NCBI RefSeq assembly: GCF_017815535.1
Contig: NZ_CP072596.1
Span: forward strand, 620,001-684,000
Reading direction: 5' to 3'
Length of the DNA stretch: 64,000 nt
Source: Tessaracoccus sp. MC1865
GTDB taxonomy: Bacteria; Actinomycetota; Actinomycetes; Propionibacteriales; Propionibacteriaceae
Shown here: positions 39,395 through 47,522 of the stretch, piece after piece
Layout: the number at the start of each line of letters is the position of its first letter
Position numbering within the stretch: the stretch's first letter is position 1
Notes under the pieces: generated by a model
Database searches by the model: none
Seen by the model: only the letters and a program-made list of their open reading frames with translations
Told to the model about the DNA's origin: nothing
Translations under genes and position numbers: made by a program

Positions 39395-40504
39395 GTGACA
39401 ACCTCGGGTACAGCTGACCGGACGTCCCGGGCCACACGGGACATCGGTCAGCGCACGAAGAACTGGCGGGTGGCGATGGTCGCCCTCGCCGGTTTTTCGC
39501 TGTTGGCGGGGCTCAACGCCGGGCTGTTGCGGCTCGGCGTCTGGGCGCCCGTTGATTCAGACCGGCTGGCAGACCTCCACGGCCCGGTCATGGTGCTCGG
39601 CTTCATGGGGACCCTCATCTCCCTGGAGCGGGCGCAGGCGCTGCGGCAGGCGTGGGCCTATCTCGCCCCCGCGCTCTTCGGCCTGGGGTCGGTCACCCTG
39701 CTCGTCGGCGCCCCCATCGGGTTGGGCAAACTCCTCCTCTTCGACGGCGGCCTGGCCTTCCTCGCGCTCACCATCGCGCTGTGGCTGCGCGCCCCGCTCT
39801 CGCTGGTGGCCGCACAGGCCTTCGGCGCGCTGTTCGTCGCGCTCTTCACAGGCCTGTGGCTGGTGGCGGAGATCGCCCCGTTGCTGCCGCTGCTCGCCGC
39901 CTTCCTCATCATCACCATCGCTTCAGAGCGCGCCGAACTTGCCCAGCTCACCATGGGCCGCCGCGCCATCCCCACCCTGCTCGCCCTCGGCACGCTGATC
40001 GGCGGTGGCGCCGCCCTCAGCCTGGTCTTCCCCGACACCGGTGCCCGGATCGTCGGCCTCGGCTGCCTGCTCACCGCGCTGTGGCTGTTCCGCGACGACG
40101 TGGGCCGCCGCTTCGTGCGCAGCACCGGGCTCCGGCGGTTCAACGCCGCCTCGCTGCTGGCCGGCAACCTGTGGCTCGCCGTCGCCGGCGTCGTGTGGCT
40201 CGTCGTCGGCCAGCCCACCTCCAGCGGCACCTACGACGCCGTCATCCACGGGGTCTTCCTGGGCTTCGGGCTGGCCATGATCATGGCGCACGCCCCCATC
40301 ATCTTCCCGGCCGTCATCGGGCGGCCGCTCCCGTATCGTTCGTCCATGTGGGCCCCGCTCGTCGTGCTCAACGTGGGCATGGTCCTGCGCCTCAGCGGGG
40401 GGCTGGCGGGCATCCAACCCCTCTACCGAACCGGAGGCATCCTCACCGTGCTGGCACTCCTGATCTTCGCCGTGACCGTCGTGGTGTCGGTGGTGCGTTC
40501 ATGA
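39395..40504 (+). CDS. NnrS-like polytopic membrane protein
   Basis: A 369-aa integral membrane protein with about ten to twelve spans. Conserved polar signatures within helices are LADLHGPVMVLGFMGTLISLERA and AVIHGVFLGFGLAMIMAHAPIIFPAV, His-containing and NnrS-like (NnrS proteins are heme-copper proteins linked to NO stress). GTG 39395 is 2 nt after the DUF2249 stop and its stop overlaps the nitrite reductase start by 4 nt. Substrate unknown. Confidence 0.75.
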   Translation: MTTSGTADRTSRATRDIGQRTKNWRVAMVALAGFSLLAGLNAGLLRLGVWAPVDSDRLADLHGPVMVLGFMGTLISLERAQALRQAWAYLAPALFGLGSVTLLVGAPIGLGKLLLFDGGLAFLALTIALWLRAPLSLVAAQAFGALFVALFTGLWLVAEIAPLLPLLAAFLIITIASERAELAQLTMGRRAIPTLLALGTLIGGGAALSLVFPDTGARIVGLGCLLTALWLFRDDVGRRFVRSTGLRRFNAASLLAGNLWLAVAGVVWLVVGQPTSSGTYDAVIHGVFLGFGLAMIMAHAPIIFPAVIGRPLPYRSSMWAPLVVLNVGMVLRLSGGLAGIQPLYRTGGILTVLALLIFAVTVVVSVVRS

Positions 40505-43098
40505 GGGGGCGCCGGTCGCTGCGCGACTTCACCCTGCTGGTCTGGCTGGTCGGCGCCGTCGTCATCGCGCTGGTGCATCGCTGGGTGCCCGAATCCACCT
40601 GGCTGATGGTGCACCTCGTCGGGCTCGGCGCCATCACCCACTCGGTCATGGTGTGGAGCGCCCACTTCACCGCAGCCCTGCTCAAGACCCGGCCGGACGA
40701 CAAAGCCAGGAAGGTCGCCGACGTTCGGTTGGGCCTCCTGGCCGTGGGCGCGCTGGCGGTGTTCGTCGGGGTGCCGACCACGCAGTGGTGGCTGGTGCTC
40801 ATCGGCGCGGTGGCCGTGTCGACGGCGGTGCTGTGGCACGCCTGGACCCTCATCCGCGACCTGAAGCGCGCGCTTCCCGGGCGCTTCCGCATCAGCATCC
40901 GCTACTACGTGGTGGCCGCGCTCTGCGTGCCGGTAGGAGCCGGCTTCGGCGCTGCGCTCGCCTGGGGCCTGGGCGACCGCTGGCACGCCAACCTCCTCGT
41001 CGCCCACACCATGACGATGATCCTGGGCTGGGTGGGTTTGACGCTGGTGGGCACCCTCGTCACCTTCTGGCCGACGGTGCTGCGCACCCGGATGGACGAC
41101 CGCGCGGAGCGCCTCGCCCGTCAGACGCTGCCCATCCTGCTGGGCGGTCTGGCTGTGATCATCGCCGGCTCGCTGACGGGGCTGCGGCCCGTCGCCGCCG
41201 TCGGCATCGCGGGATACGCCGTGGGGCTCCTGTGGTTCGGTCGCTGCCTCGTGGCCCCCACCAGGAAGCGGCCCCCGCGCGAGTTCGCCTCCGCGTCGAT
41301 CCTGGCTGCCTGCGTCTGGGCGTGCGTCGCGCTGGTCGCCACGGCCGTGCACGTCTGGCGCGCCGACGACATCGCGCTCGCCACGGACTACCCGCTGCTC
41401 GCCGGCATCTGGGTGGTGGGCTTCCTCCTGCAACTGGTCACCGGTGCGCTGAGCTACCTCCTGCCGTCGGTGCTCGGCGGCGGCCCGCGCGTGGTGCGGG
41501 CGGGCGCTGCCTACTTCGACCGCTGGGCCACCGCCCGGCTGGTCGTCATCAACGGCGGCCTGCTGCTGTTCCTGATGCCGCTGCCCAGCTGGGTGAAGGT
41601 GACGGTCTCCAGCGCCGTGCTGGTGGCGTTGGCGCTGTTCATCCCGCTGATGGTGCTGGGCATCCGGGCGTCGGTGAAGGAGAAGAGGGCCGCCATGGCC
41701 GGCCTCGAACCCTCGCTGCCCGCAGAGCGGCCCAACGCGCTGACCGGCAGCGGCCTGGTGGCCGGCGTCGCCGCGCTGGCCGTCGTGGTCTCGCTCGGGT
41801 TCGGAATGGACCCCGGAGCGGCCGGCATCGTCACCCCGGGCACCACGACGCAGGCGGTGGCGCCCACCGGCGAGACCGTCCGCGTGGCGGTCACCGCGCA
41901 CGACATGCGCTTCGAACCCGCCAGCATCCAGGTGGACCCGGGCGACCGGGTCATCATCGAGCTCACCAACCTGGACGACACCAACGTGCACGACCTCATG
42001 GTGGGCGACGTCCGCAGCCCAAGGCTCGCCGCCGGGGAGAGGGCGGAGCTGGACCTGGGCGTGGTCGGGCAGAGCATCGAAGGTTGGTGCACCGTCGTCG
42101 GCCACCGGCAGATGGGGATGACGTTCGACGTCGTCGTCGGCGACACTGCACCCGAGCCGGCCTCCACTTCCGGAGGCGGGCACGCCGTTCACCAACCCGC
42201 CGCGGGCAATCCCGAGGCCGAGTTGGGCCACATCGTCGACCCCGTCGCACCAGAGCTGACAGACGAAACCGTCCGCCGCTACGAGTTCCGCGTCACGGAG
42301 GAACCCCTCGAGGTGGCCCCCGGGCTGTGGCAGCGCAGGTGGACATTCAACGGGCAGAGCGTCGGCCCCACCCTGCGGGGCACGGTGGGCGACACCTTCG
42401 AGATCACCCTCATCAACGACGGCACGATGGGCCACTCGATCGATTTCCACGCCGGCGCGGTCGCGCCCGATGCGCCGATGCGGACCATCGCGCCCGGCGA
42501 GAGCCTCGTGTACCGCTTCACGGCGGAGCGGGCGGGAGCCTGGCTCTACCACTGCTCCACCATGCCCATGAGCGCGCACATCGCCGCCGGCATGCACGGC
42601 GCCGTGATCATCGAGCCGGAGGAGGGCTGGCCCGCGGTGGACCGTGAGTACGTGGTGGTCCAGTCGGAGGTCTTCGCCGACGACGCCGCCACCGCAGACG
42701 AGGCCACCGAGATCAACCCGGACCGCGTGCTCGCCGAGCAGCCGGACCGGGTGGTGTTCAACGGCATCGCCAACCAGTACGACCAGCGGCAGTTCGAGGC
42801 GAAGGTGGGGGAGAAGGTGCGCTTCTTCGTGGTCGACGCCGGGCCCAACCGGGCGTCGAGCTTCCACATCGTGGGCGGCCAGTTCGACACCGTCTACCGC
42901 GAGGGTGGCTACCTGCTGCGCGACGGCGAGGACGCCTTCGGCAACACCGGAGGCGGGGCCCAGGCGTTGGCGCTCCAGCCGGCCGAGGGCGGTTTCGTGG
43001 AGATCACCTTCAACGAGGCGGGGCACTACCCGGTGGTCAGCCACATCATGGTCGACGCGGAGCGCGGCGCCCACGGCATCGTCGAGGTCACGGACTGA
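40501..43098 (+). CDS. copper nitrite reductase fused to membrane and extra cupredoxin domains
   Basis: An 865-aa three-part protein predicted to reduce nitrite to nitric oxide at the outer face of the membrane. Residues 1-440 form a multi-span NnrS-like membrane domain. A single-copper cupredoxin follows, with type 1 ligands H497, C530, H535 and M540. The C-terminal part is a two-domain NirK: type 1 copper H645, C685, H693, M698; type 2 copper H650, H684, H848; catalytic D648 and H789. All ligand positions of NirK are present. The extra cupredoxin could carry electrons straight from the membrane domain. No nitric oxide reductase is visible in the window. Confidence 0.9.
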   Translation: MRGRRSLRDFTLLVWLVGAVVIALVHRWVPESTWLMVHLVGLGAITHSVMVWSAHFTAALLKTRPDDKARKVADVRLGLLAVGALAVFVGVPTTQWWLVLIGAVAVSTAVLWHAWTLIRDLKRALPGRFRISIRYYVVAALCVPVGAGFGAALAWGLGDRWHANLLVAHTMTMILGWVGLTLVGTLVTFWPTVLRTRMDDRAERLARQTLPILLGGLAVIIAGSLTGLRPVAAVGIAGYAVGLLWFGRCLVAPTRKRPPREFASASILAACVWACVALVATAVHVWRADDIALATDYPLLAGIWVVGFLLQLVTGALSYLLPSVLGGGPRVVRAGAAYFDRWATARLVVINGGLLLFLMPLPSWVKVTVSSAVLVALALFIPLMVLGIRASVKEKRAAMAGLEPSLPAERPNALTGSGLVAGVAALAVVVSLGFGMDPGAAGIVTPGTTTQAVAPTGETVRVAVTAHDMRFEPASIQVDPGDRVIIELTNLDDTNVHDLMVGDVRSPRLAAGERAELDLGVVGQSIEGWCTVVGHRQMGMTFDVVVGDTAPEPASTSGGGHAVHQPAAGNPEAELGHIVDPVAPELTDETVRRYEFRVTEEPLEVAPGLWQRRWTFNGQSVGPTLRGTVGDTFEITLINDGTMGHSIDFHAGAVAPDAPMRTIAPGESLVYRFTAERAGAWLYHCSTMPMSAHIAAGMHGAVIIEPEEGWPAVDREYVVVQSEVFADDAATADEATEINPDRVLAEQPDRVVFNGIANQYDQRQFEAKVGEKVRFFVVDAGPNRASSFHIVGGQFDTVYREGGYLLRDGEDAFGNTGGGAQALALQPAEGGFVEITFNEAGHYPVVSHIMVDAERGAHGIVEVTD

Positions 43099-43121
43099 AG
43101 ACGCATCCGAACTCCACGCTT

Positions 43122-43490
43122 TCAGGCTGCCGAGAGCTCGGTGTCGTCGGCCAGCGACTCGCCGGCGACAGCGGGGACGCCGCCCAGGTCCACGAGGAAG
43201 CCACCCGGGAACTCCTCCGACAACAGATCAGCCAACCGGCGCGCGGTGCGTGAGCGGGCGTCGCGTTCGGCGTCGGCCGACACCGGCTCCAGCGGGTCCG
43301 TGCCGTGCAGCATCGCGCCCAGGTGATCGTCAAGGATGGGATGGCCGCCGAGCGCGTCCATGTCGCCGAAGACGTCGAGTTCCGCACGCACCACCTCAAC
43401 GGCCGGCAGGAGCGTCTCGGGGTTCGAGGTCAGCAGGGTGGCGCGGGTGCCCAAGGCGGGGAAGGTGGCCTCGTAGGGGAGCAGCGACAT
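43122..43490 (-). CDS. short ApbE-like protein, possibly a remnant
   Basis: A 122-aa product resembling pieces of FAD:protein FMN transferase: FPALGTRATLLTSNPETLLPAVEVVRAELDVFGD at the start and GGFLVDLGGVPAVAG near the end. ApbE proteins usually have more than 270 residues and the flavin-binding middle and the C-terminal half are missing. Either an internally deleted gene or a small derivative with a new role. It lies beside the nitrite reductase gene on the opposite strand. Confidence 0.5.
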   Translation of the reverse strand: MSLLPYEATFPALGTRATLLTSNPETLLPAVEVVRAELDVFGDMDALGGHPILDDHLGAMLHGTDPLEPVSADAERDARSRTARRLADLLSEEFPGGFLVDLGGVPAVAGESLADDTELSAA

Positions 43491-43677
43491 GGTGGTGTCC
43501 GTTCTGTTCGTCGGTGTATACAACCAAACCGGAGCTTTCTGTGCACATCCTGTGAGGCGTCTGGCAGGTCGGTGTGACCGGTTCCACTGCGCGATCTGGC
43601 CCCACGGGGGGCACCTGAAGGTGAGCAATCCGAGGTCGCCGGTTAGGATCGATGCGTTACCTAGGAAGGGAATCGTC

Positions 43678-45057
43678 GTGTCCGAAGCCGGCCTGCAGGC
43701 AGCACGCCAGAAGATGATGGATGCCGGGGTACCCACTCCGGCCATTGAGGTGTTCACGCGCTTCTACCATCTGCTCGAATCCGGTGAGACCGGTGTCATC
43801 CGAGAGGACACGATCGAGCCACTGCTCGACCCGCCGATGCTGGCGGACGTGGACATCACCGACGCCGAGGCCCGCGACGCCATCGGCAAGACGGTCATCA
43901 TCAAGCTCAACGGTGGCCTCGGCACCTCCATGGGCCTCGACAAGGCCAAGACCCTCCTCCCCGTGCGCGACGGGCTCAACTTCCTGGACCTCATCGTCCG
44001 CCAGGTGCTCGCCGCTCGCGAGCGCTACGACGCGCGCCTCCCGCTGCTCCTGATGAACTCGTTCCGCACCGACGACGACACGCTGATGCACCTGAGCCGC
44101 TACCCCGAACTCCCCGTCGAGGAACTGCCGCTGAGCTTCGTGCAGAACCAGGAGCCGAAGCTCCGCGCCGAGGACCTCACGCCGGTGTCATGGCCCGCAG
44201 ACCCGTCGCTCGAATGGTGCCCGCCCGGCCACGGCGACCTGTACCCGGCGCTGGAGGGCTCCGGCGTGCTCGACGCGCTGCTCGCGGCCGGCTTCCGCTA
44301 CGCCTGCGTCTCCAACGGCGACAACCTGGGCGCGGCCCCGAACGCCACCATCGCCGGCTGGTTCGCCAAGTCCGGCGCCCCCTACGCCGCAGAGCTGTGC
44401 CGCCGAACCATCAACGACAAGAAGGGCGGCCACCTCGCCGTCCGCAAGGCCGACGGGCAGCTGATCCTGCGCGACACCGCGCAGACCGCGCCGGAGGAGA
44501 TGGACTTCTTCACCGACGAGCACCGTCATCCGTTCTTCCACACCAACAACCTCTGGTTCGACCTGCAGGTCCTGAAGAACACCCTCGTCGAGCGCGGATC
44601 GGTGCTCGGGCTGCCCCTCATCCGCAACGAGAAGACGGTGGACCCGACGGATTCGTCGTCCACACCGGTCATCCAGGTGGAGTCCGCCATGGGCGCCGCG
44701 ATCGAGGTGTTCGAGGGCGCCACCGCCATCTGCGTCGGCCGCGACCGCTTCCTCCCGGTCAAGACCACCAACGAACTGCTGTTGCTCCGCTCGGACGTCT
44801 ACAACCTGACCGACGAGGGCAAGCTCATCGCCTGCACGGATGCCTCGCCGGAGATCAACCTGGACTCGCGCTACTACAAGACGGTGCAGAAGTTCGCCGA
44901 GCGCATCCCGTCGGCGCCGTCGCTGCGCAAAGCGAGGTCGTTCCGGGTGGAGGGCGACTACACCTTCGGCTCCGGCGTCGTCGTCACGGGCGACGTCACC
45001 CTGGCGGATCCGGGCGACAGCCGCACGGTCGCGGACGGTGCCCGGCTTGACGGCTGA
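43678..45057 (+). CDS. UTP-glucose-1-phosphate uridylyltransferase (UDPGP family)
   Basis: A 459-aa enzyme that makes UDP-glucose. It belongs to the eukaryote-like UGP family and not to GalU. Key motifs: LNGGLGTSMGLDKAKTLL (nucleotide loop), LLLMNSFRTDDDT, FVQNQEPKL, PPGHGDLYPAL, CVSNGDNLGA and FHTNNLWFDL. GTG 43678 follows AGGAAGG at good distance; TAGGAT upstream (about 43643-43648) is a likely -10. Its end overlaps the next small gene. Confidence 0.93.
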   Translation: MSEAGLQAARQKMMDAGVPTPAIEVFTRFYHLLESGETGVIREDTIEPLLDPPMLADVDITDAEARDAIGKTVIIKLNGGLGTSMGLDKAKTLLPVRDGLNFLDLIVRQVLAARERYDARLPLLLMNSFRTDDDTLMHLSRYPELPVEELPLSFVQNQEPKLRAEDLTPVSWPADPSLEWCPPGHGDLYPALEGSGVLDALLAAGFRYACVSNGDNLGAAPNATIAGWFAKSGAPYAAELCRRTINDKKGGHLAVRKADGQLILRDTAQTAPEEMDFFTDEHRHPFFHTNNLWFDLQVLKNTLVERGSVLGLPLIRNEKTVDPTDSSSTPVIQVESAMGAAIEVFEGATAICVGRDRFLPVKTTNELLLLRSDVYNLTDEGKLIACTDASPEINLDSRYYKTVQKFAERIPSAPSLRKARSFRVEGDYTFGSGVVVTGDVTLADPGDSRTVADGARLDG

Positions 45058-45388
45058 CCCGCTCGCGCGTGCCCTCGCCCTGGCGCTGACGGGGGAGGAA
45101 CTCCCCGTCGGGTCCGTCGGTACGCTGGCCGACGAGTTGACCGGGCTCGGTTTCACCCCTGAGCGGCTGTCCGAGCTTCGTCACGAGGCCCAGGCGGCGG
45201 AGCGCGTCTGGCCGTTCCCGGTGCCGCTGGACGTGCGCCGCGAGGTGGGCTTCTCTCGCTTCGACGCGGCGCTGGCCACCGCCCGCCAGCAGTTGGGTCT
45301 CACCGGTCTGGTCGCGAGCCGGCCTGCGGAGCGGCCCCTGAACCGCGACGAACAACGCCTCGTCCAGGACCGTCCGCCGCACTGGTGA
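45038..45388 (+). CDS. hypothetical 116-aa protein
   Basis: Small alpha-helical protein starting at GTG 45038 (or TTG 45047) within the end of the uridylyltransferase gene. Recognisable only as a compact sequence: LADELTGLGFTPERLSELRHEA, SRFDAALATARQQLGLTG, and PLNRDEQRLVQDRPPHW at the end. Function unknown; coupling to UDP-glucose synthesis is suggested only by overlap. Confidence 0.6.
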   Translation: MPGLTADPLARALALALTGEELPVGSVGTLADELTGLGFTPERLSELRHEAQAAERVWPFPVPLDVRREVGFSRFDAALATARQQLGLTGLVASRPAERPLNRDEQRLVQDRPPHW

Positions 45389-45405
45389 GCTTGACGGGAC
45401 ATGAA

Positions 45406-45435
45406 AAGGGGCGCCTCCCGTGGGAGGTGCCCCTT
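45406..45435. terminator. bidirectional terminator
   Basis: Near-perfect hairpin: 14-nt arms AAGGGGCGCCTCCC and its complement with one G-U pair, flanked by AA on one side and TT on the other. It lies between the convergent 45038-45388 gene and mscL. Confidence 0.8.
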
Positions 45436-45449
45436 CGTGTTCCTCGAGA

Positions 45450-45815
45450 TCAGAGGGTGCGGGCGCGGATGGCGTCGCGGATCTCCTCCAGCAGTTCCTC
45501 GGACTTGGTGAGGGTGGGCGCCTCTGCGGACGAGCGGTCGAAGCGCTCCTTGGCCTTCGTGTAGGGCAGCACCACGCCGAAGTAGACCACCGCGGCGATG
45601 ATGACGAACGCCAGCAGGGCGGTCAGGAAGGCGCCGACGGACACGCCGCCCGGCTTGAAGTTCGAGAAATCGGGCGTGCCGCCCAGGAGGCCCAGCACGT
45701 CCATGAACATCGCGGTGAACGACTCGACGACGGTGGCGAACGCGGCGCCGATGACAAAGGCGATGGCCAACTCGATGAGGTTGCCACGCATCAGGAATTC
45801 TTTGAAGCCCTTCAT
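45450..45815 (-). CDS. mscL: large-conductance mechanosensitive channel
   Basis: A 121-aa channel that opens on membrane tension during osmotic downshock. N-terminal amphipathic MKGFKEFLMRGNLIELAIAFVIGAAFATVVESF, a second span (AFLTALLAFVIIAAVVYFGVVLPY) and a C-terminal helix bundle (SEELLEEIRDAI). The start has a GAAGAG site a few bases upstream. Confidence 0.95.
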   Translation of the reverse strand: MKGFKEFLMRGNLIELAIAFVIGAAFATVVESFTAMFMDVLGLLGGTPDFSNFKPGGVSVGAFLTALLAFVIIAAVVYFGVVLPYTKAKERFDRSSAEAPTLTKSEELLEEIRDAIRARTL

Positions 45816-45940
45816 AGCTCTTCAGACTTTCTGTATTACCGCCGGAGCGGGGTCTGTCACGACGCGCGACTGTCGCGTCGTCGGACCGTGGTCCGGGATG
45901 ACTCTAGCGAGGTACCGGTGCACCCACAACAGCGATGGCC

Positions 45941-46570
45941 TCACCCGGGCGCGCCACCCAGCACGATGCGCAGGCCGCCGTCCTGCCCCAGCGCGGCCAC
46001 CATGGGGGCCTCGGACGTGGGTACGTCCACGAGAATCATCGGCCCGGAAGCGGCTGTGGCAGTGGCCAACGGTGAGCCTCCGGAGGGCGGGGTGGCCAAC
46101 ACGGCCACCCGTGCGTCGGTGGTGAGGATCTCCACCTCGTCGTAGCCCGTGGCGATCAGGGAGATCCGGTCACCGGGGTTCAGCAGTGAGCGGAGGTTGT
46201 CGTCGCGCAGGACGATGGGGACCAGGGCCCGACCAGGCTCGGTGTTGTGGCTGGCGGCCAACATGCCGGGCTGGAGGACGGTGCCCCCGCCCAGGGAGAC
46301 TGCGGTGCTGCGGCCCACCAGGGCGTCGGCCTCAGTGAGGGCGCCGTCGGGCACGGAATGCGATGGCAGATGGGCGAGGCTCACGTCCGAGGCCGTCAGC
46401 ACGTGGCCCGCCGGCAGGTCCGCCGAGATCACGACGGCGGGCTCAGTGGGCCCCTCCGCAGGCGCGAGGGAATTGCCCAACATCAGGACGGCCGCCGCGG
46501 CGAGTACTGCGCCCACCGCGCGGCGGTGCCAGGACACCCGTTGGGCGATGAGATCGAGGAGGCGCTTCAT
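45941..46570 (-). CDS. SAF-domain membrane-anchored protein (CpaB-like)
   Basis: A 209-aa protein with one N-terminal membrane span (VGAVLAAAAVLMLGN) and an SAF domain (VVISADLPAGHVLTASDVSLAHLP, LVGRSTAVSLGGGTVLQPGML), followed by an RcpC/CpaB-like part (DDNLRSLLNPGDRISLIATG). Such proteins are often tied to pilus assembly, but no pilus genes are nearby and the family is also found alone in actinobacteria. Confidence 0.8.
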   Translation of the reverse strand: MKRLLDLIAQRVSWHRRAVGAVLAAAAVLMLGNSLAPAEGPTEPAVVISADLPAGHVLTASDVSLAHLPSHSVPDGALTEADALVGRSTAVSLGGGTVLQPGMLAASHNTEPGRALVPIVLRDDNLRSLLNPGDRISLIATGYDEVEILTTDARVAVLATPPSGGSPLATATAASGPMILVDVPTSEAPMVAALGQDGGLRIVLGGAPG

Positions 46571-46629
46571 GCCTCCACTGTGGCCGGTTGGACCATCGAT
46601 CCACCGTTATCCACAGGTGTGAGTGCGCG

Positions 46630-46890
46630 TCAGGCGGACTTGGCCTCGACCTTGGCGGCCGGCTTGGCCTCGGTCTTCGCGGGCTCCGCCGCCTTGGCTG
46701 CAGGCTTCGAGGAGCTGCGGTTGTCCGTCTTGTAGAAGCCGGAGCCCTTGAACACGACGCCGACGGCGCTGAACACCTTGCGCAGGCTGCCTTCGCACTC
46801 GGGGCATACGGAGAGCGCGTCGTCGGTGAACTTCTGCACGACCTCGAGGTCGGTGCCACAGTTGGTGCAGCGGTACTGATAGGTGGGCAT
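46630..46890 (-). CDS. FmdB-family zinc ribbon protein
   Basis: An 86-aa protein: MPTYQYRCTNCG, then CPECEGSLRKVFSAVGVVFKGSGFYKTD, the FmdB signature with two CxxC pairs. The C-terminal tail is Lys/Ala/Pro-rich. ATG 46890 is where the family starts; the frame is open 7 codons further upstream. Often next to mscL and the cyclo-ligase gene in actinobacteria. Confidence 0.92.
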   Translation of the reverse strand: MPTYQYRCTNCGTDLEVVQKFTDDALSVCPECEGSLRKVFSAVGVVFKGSGFYKTDNRSSSKPAAKAAEPAKTEAKPAAKVEAKSA

Positions 46891-46928
46891 TGACTTCCTC
46901 CGTAGAGACAACCGCCCGCCATGATAGT

Positions 46929-47510
46929 TCAGCGGTCAACGATGACCCAACCGAGCTCAGTGGCGTAGCCATCCATGGACACGTCGTGGGGGAGCACTGG
47001 CACGCTGTCGACGACCTCCTCGGACCTCGCGAGCGCCACCAGCAGGACGTTCGGGCGTCGTCGGCTCAGCGCCCGGTCGTACCAGCCCCCGCCCGTCCCG
47101 AGCCGCGATCCGTCGCGCCCGACGGCGAGGCAGGGGAGGAGCACGAGGTCAGCCTCAGCGATGGCCTCCGCGCCCAGCCCCGGGCCTGGCGGGTGCGGGA
47201 TGGCTCCCCAGCCGGGAACCAGCGCGTCCCAGCCGGGGAAGACCGCCCAGTCGGGTGAGTGGGTGAGCCGCGGCACCAGCACGCTCCAGCCCAGCGCCAG
47301 CAGCCCGTCGATGATCGCTCGTGTGCCAGGTTCACCGGGCCGCGACACGTAGACAGCCGCCGTCCCCACCGGCAACTCCGCGACGGCGGCGAGCACGTGC
47401 CGGGCCAGCTCCGCGTCCGCGCGGCGCCAGCCCGCCTCCGGGACAGCCCTCCGGGCGGCCGACACGTCCTGGCGCAGCGCGTCCTTCCGGAGCTGTTCGG
47501 GCATTGGCAT
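46929..47510 (-). CDS. 5-formyltetrahydrofolate cyclo-ligase
   Basis: A 193-aa enzyme that turns 5-formyl-THF into 5,10-methenyl-THF with ATP. Signature GRDGSRLGTGGGWYDRAL near the C-terminus and LRKDALRQDVSAARRAV at the start. Divergent from the MoeA/Glp gene; the start codons are 12 bp apart, so the promoters overlap. Confidence 0.92.
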   Translation of the reverse strand: MPMPEQLRKDALRQDVSAARRAVPEAGWRRADAELARHVLAAVAELPVGTAAVYVSRPGEPGTRAIIDGLLALGWSVLVPRLTHSPDWAVFPGWDALVPGWGAIPHPPGPGLGAEAIAEADLVLLPCLAVGRDGSRLGTGGGWYDRALSRRRPNVLLVALARSEEVVDSVPVLPHDVSMDGYATELGWVIVDR

Positions 47511-47522
47511 ATCGTAAGGGCC
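47510..47522 (+). promoter_or_regulatory. leaderless -10 element of the moeA/glp gene
   Basis: TATCGT (47510-47515) fits TANNNT and is 7 nt from the ATG at 47523. The only purine run (AAGGG) is too close to the ATG to serve as a Shine-Dalgarno. Confidence 0.5.

Noticed and set aside
43491-43757. longer N-terminus for the ApbE-like gene
   Set aside because: The extension overlaps the leader and start of the uridylyltransferase gene on the other strand and has no family sequence; ATG 43490 precedes the ApbE-like start.
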